A stretch of 16,318 bases of DNA from DASSKF01 sp035690725 (GTDB lineage: Bacteria > Actinomycetota > Actinomycetes > Actinomycetales > Dermatophilaceae): positions 1-16,318 of the forward strand of contig DASSKF010000203.1 in NCBI GenBank assembly GCA_035690725.1, in the 5' to 3' direction. The notes under the pieces were generated by a model. It ran no database searches. It saw nothing but the letters and a program-made list of their open reading frames with translations, and was not told the DNA's origin. Position 1 is the stretch's first letter, and every line of letters starts with the position of its first letter. The translations under genes were made by a program, and so were the position numbers. Shown here one piece after another: positions 14,590-16,318 of this stretch.

Positions 14590-14603
14590 GGGAGCCGACT
14601 CTA
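14590..14603 (-). promoter_or_regulatory. Candidate leaderless promoter of the 115-aa gene
   Basis: TAGAGT on the minus strand (14598-14603) lies 8 bases before ATG 14589, with no Shine-Dalgarno. It is the third TAGNGT box in this position in the window. Confidence 0.4.
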
Positions 14604-14781
14604 TCCAGCCCTCCCCCGGAGGCCGTGGCCGTGTCCGCCACCCGGCGCGGCCGCCGCGGACCCGGGGCGACCTGCTTGCGCCCGCGGCCGCGATCAGTGA
14701 CAAGATGCTCTACGACGCCGCCACGCCCGTGCCGCCCGCGGTCGCGCGGCGACGCACTGTCCGCTCACGGCACCCGAAGGC
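14604..14781. other. Divergent intergenic region between the 115-aa gene and lpd
   Basis: This stretch should hold the lpd promoter. The best pair I see is weak: TTGCGC at 14676-14681 and CAAGAT at 14701-14706, with a 19-base spacer. No riboswitch fold or dyad operator is evident, and no credible short gene occupies it. Confidence 0.3.
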
Positions 14782-14794
14782 AGGAGCAGCAGCG

Positions 14795-16174
14795 ATGTCG
14801 GCCGACGCCGAAGAACAGTTCGACCTCGTCGTCCTCGGCGGTGGCAGCGGCGGCTACGCCTGTGCGCTGCGGGCCGCGGAGCTGGGCCAGAACGTCGCGC
14901 TCGTCGAGAAGGACAAGCTCGGCGGCACCTGCCTGCACATGGGCTGCATCCCGACCAAAGCCCTGCTGCACGCCGCGGAGATCGCCGACAGCGCGCGCGA
15001 CGGCGAGCGCTTCGGGGTGAAGACGACGTTCGAGTCGGTGGACATGGCCGGCGTGCACACGTACAAGGACGGGGTCGTCGCGCGCCTGCACAAGGGGCTG
15101 CAGGGACTGGTGAAGTCCCGCACGGTGACCTACGTGGAGGGCGAGGGCCGGCTCGTCGCCCCGCACACCGTCGCGGTCGGCGACCGCCGGCTGACGGGAC
15201 GCAATGTCGTCCTCGCGACCGGGTCCTACGCGAAGACGCTGCCCGGGCTGGAGATCGGTGGCCGGGTCGTCACCAGCGACCAGGCGCTGTTCCTCGAGGA
15301 CGTGCCCCCGAGGGTGGTCGTCCTCGGCGGTGGGGTCATCGGCGTGGAGTTCGCGTCGGTGTTCCGCTCGTTCGGGTCCGAAGTCACCATCGTCGAGGCA
15401 CTCCCCCGGCTGGTGGCGGCCGAGGACGAGGCCGTGTCCAAGCAGCTCGAGCGGGCCTTCAAGAAGCGCCGCATCACCGCGAGGACCGGGGTCTCCTTCA
15501 CCGGCGCCAAGCAGGAGGGCGACGTCGTCACCGTCAGCCTCGAGTCGGGTGAGTCCATCGAGGCCGACCTGCTGCTCGTCGCCGTCGGGCGGGGACCGCG
15601 CACCGAGGGCCTCGGCTACGAGGAGCAGGGCATCGCGATGGAGCGGGGCCTCGTCCGCACCGACGACCGGCTGCGCACCAGCGTGGAGGGTGTCTACGCC
15701 GTCGGCGACATCGTGCCCGGGCTGCAGCTCGCGCACCGCGGCTTCGCCCAGGGCATCTTCGTCGCCGAGGAGATCGCGGGGACGTCACCGGCGCCCATCG
15801 AGGAGAGCGGCATCCCCCGGGTGACCTACTGCGACCCCGAGGTCGCGAGCGTCGGGCTCACCGAGGTCCAGGCGAGGGAGCGCCACGGCGAGGTCGAGAC
15901 CTACGAGTACAACCTCGGTGGCAACGGCCGCTCCCAGATCCTGCAGACGCAGGGCTTCGTCAAGGTCGTCCGGGCCAAGGACGGTCCGGTCCTCGGGGTC
16001 CACATGATCGGTGCCCGGATGGGCGAGCAGGTCGGCGAGGCCCAGCTCATCGTCGGCTGGGAGGCCCTGCCCGACGACGTCGCCCAGCTCGTGCACGCCC
16101 ACCCGACCCAGAACGAAGCACTGGGCGAGGCCCACCTGGCCCTCGCCGGGAAGCCGTTGCACGCCCACGCCTAG
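14795..16174 (+). CDS. lpd: Dihydrolipoyl dehydrogenase (E3)
   Basis: This FAD enzyme reoxidises the dihydrolipoyl groups of the E2 subunits of pyruvate and 2-oxoglutarate dehydrogenase, and of GcvH, passing electrons to NAD+. The 459-aa product shows the FAD-binding loop GGGSGG (15-20), the redox disulfide Cys46-Cys51 in GGTCLHMGCIPTKALL, the NAD loop GGGVIG (178-183), the second FAD motif VYAVGD ending at Asp305, and a C-terminal interface domain with the catalytic dyad His436-Glu441 in HPTQNE. ATG 14795 is supported by AGGAG at 14782-14786; the frame is open further upstream, but that part lies in the intergenic region and opposite the 115-aa gene. The E2 gene begins 44 bases downstream, so the two are probably co-transcribed. 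The nearby gcvT could be a functional partner through GcvH. Confidence 0.97.
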   Translation: MSADAEEQFDLVVLGGGSGGYACALRAAELGQNVALVEKDKLGGTCLHMGCIPTKALLHAAEIADSARDGERFGVKTTFESVDMAGVHTYKDGVVARLHKGLQGLVKSRTVTYVEGEGRLVAPHTVAVGDRRLTGRNVVLATGSYAKTLPGLEIGGRVVTSDQALFLEDVPPRVVVLGGGVIGVEFASVFRSFGSEVTIVEALPRLVAAEDEAVSKQLERAFKKRRITARTGVSFTGAKQEGDVVTVSLESGESIEADLLLVAVGRGPRTEGLGYEEQGIAMERGLVRTDDRLRTSVEGVYAVGDIVPGLQLAHRGFAQGIFVAEEIAGTSPAPIEESGIPRVTYCDPEVASVGLTEVQARERHGEVETYEYNLGGNGRSQILQTQGFVKVVRAKDGPVLGVHMIGARMGEQVGEAQLIVGWEALPDDVAQLVHAHPTQNEALGEAHLALAGKPLHAHA

Positions 16175-16218
16175 CGTCCGCACCCGTCCCCACCCTGACA
16201 AGCGAGGAGACCTCACAC

Positions 16219-16318
16219 ATGTCCGAACGCGTGACCATGCCGGCTCTCGGTGAGTCGGTCACCGAAGGCACCGTCACCCGCTGGCTGAAGAACGTCGGCG
16301 ACCAGGTCGAGGTCGACG
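16219..16318 (+). CDS. sucB: 2-oxo acid dehydrogenase E2 component, N-terminus only (cut by window end)
   Basis: Only 33 codons are present, beginning MSERVTMPALGESVTEGTVT. This is the first half of a lipoyl domain; the lysine that carries lipoate lies beyond the window. GAGGAGA at 16203-16209 stands 9 bases before ATG 16219. The ALGESVTEGTV run is typical of dihydrolipoamide succinyltransferase of the 2-oxoglutarate dehydrogenase complex in actinomycetes, although actinobacterial E2 can serve both pyruvate and 2-oxoglutarate complexes. The position straight after lpd agrees. Confidence 0.88.
   Translation, partial: MSERVTMPALGESVTEGTVTRWLKNVGDQVEVD

Overview
The window is high-GC DNA (by eye above 70% G+C, third codon positions almost all G or C) with frequent GTG starts, dense packing and gene families typical of actinomycetes. 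The gene content (a fused-ATPase ECF cobalamin-type cluster, a DUF5302 small protein, and the pepA-lpd-sucB neighbourhood known from Streptomyces) points to Actinobacteria. A member of Micrococcales such as the Intrasporangiaceae is my guess and is not shown by the sequence. I see no tRNA, rRNA, IS element, phage gene or CRISPR array.

Region 1 (1-5769, plus strand) is one tight operon for corrinoid uptake and late cobalamin assembly. It encodes a secreted, membrane-anchored protein of the SCO2322 type (5' end outside the window), an EcfT/CbiQ transmembrane protein, a double ABC ATPase, an S component, CobU and CobS. The four junctions from EcfT to CobS are all 4-base GTGA overlaps, so translation is probably coupled. 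The transporter would import cobalamin or cobinamide, and CobU and CobS would attach the nucleotide loop.

Region 2 (5895-7745) is a monocistronic, exported gamma-glutamyltransferase that converges on region 3. Region 3 (7766-11080) holds an ArsR-type regulator on the minus strand, divergent from a DHA2-type MFS exporter; a perfect 16-bp palindrome lies between them and is a likely operator. Downstream of the exporter is an unrecognised coiled-coil protein containing fresh tandem repeats.

Region 4 (11093-16318) is core metabolism: gcvT (minus) divergent from pepA (plus), a strong bidirectional terminator, two small minus-strand proteins (DUF5302 and a conserved 115-aa protein), and then lpd followed by the first 33 codons of a sucB-type E2 gene.

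Three minus-strand genes (regulator, gcvT and the 115-aa gene) share a TAGNGT box 7 or 8 bases before ATG and have no clear Shine-Dalgarno, which suggests leaderless transcripts. The least explained parts are the anchored protein of the corrinoid operon, the regulator/exporter pair with its palindrome, and the coiled-coil protein. I found no clearly new multi-gene defence or mobile system.
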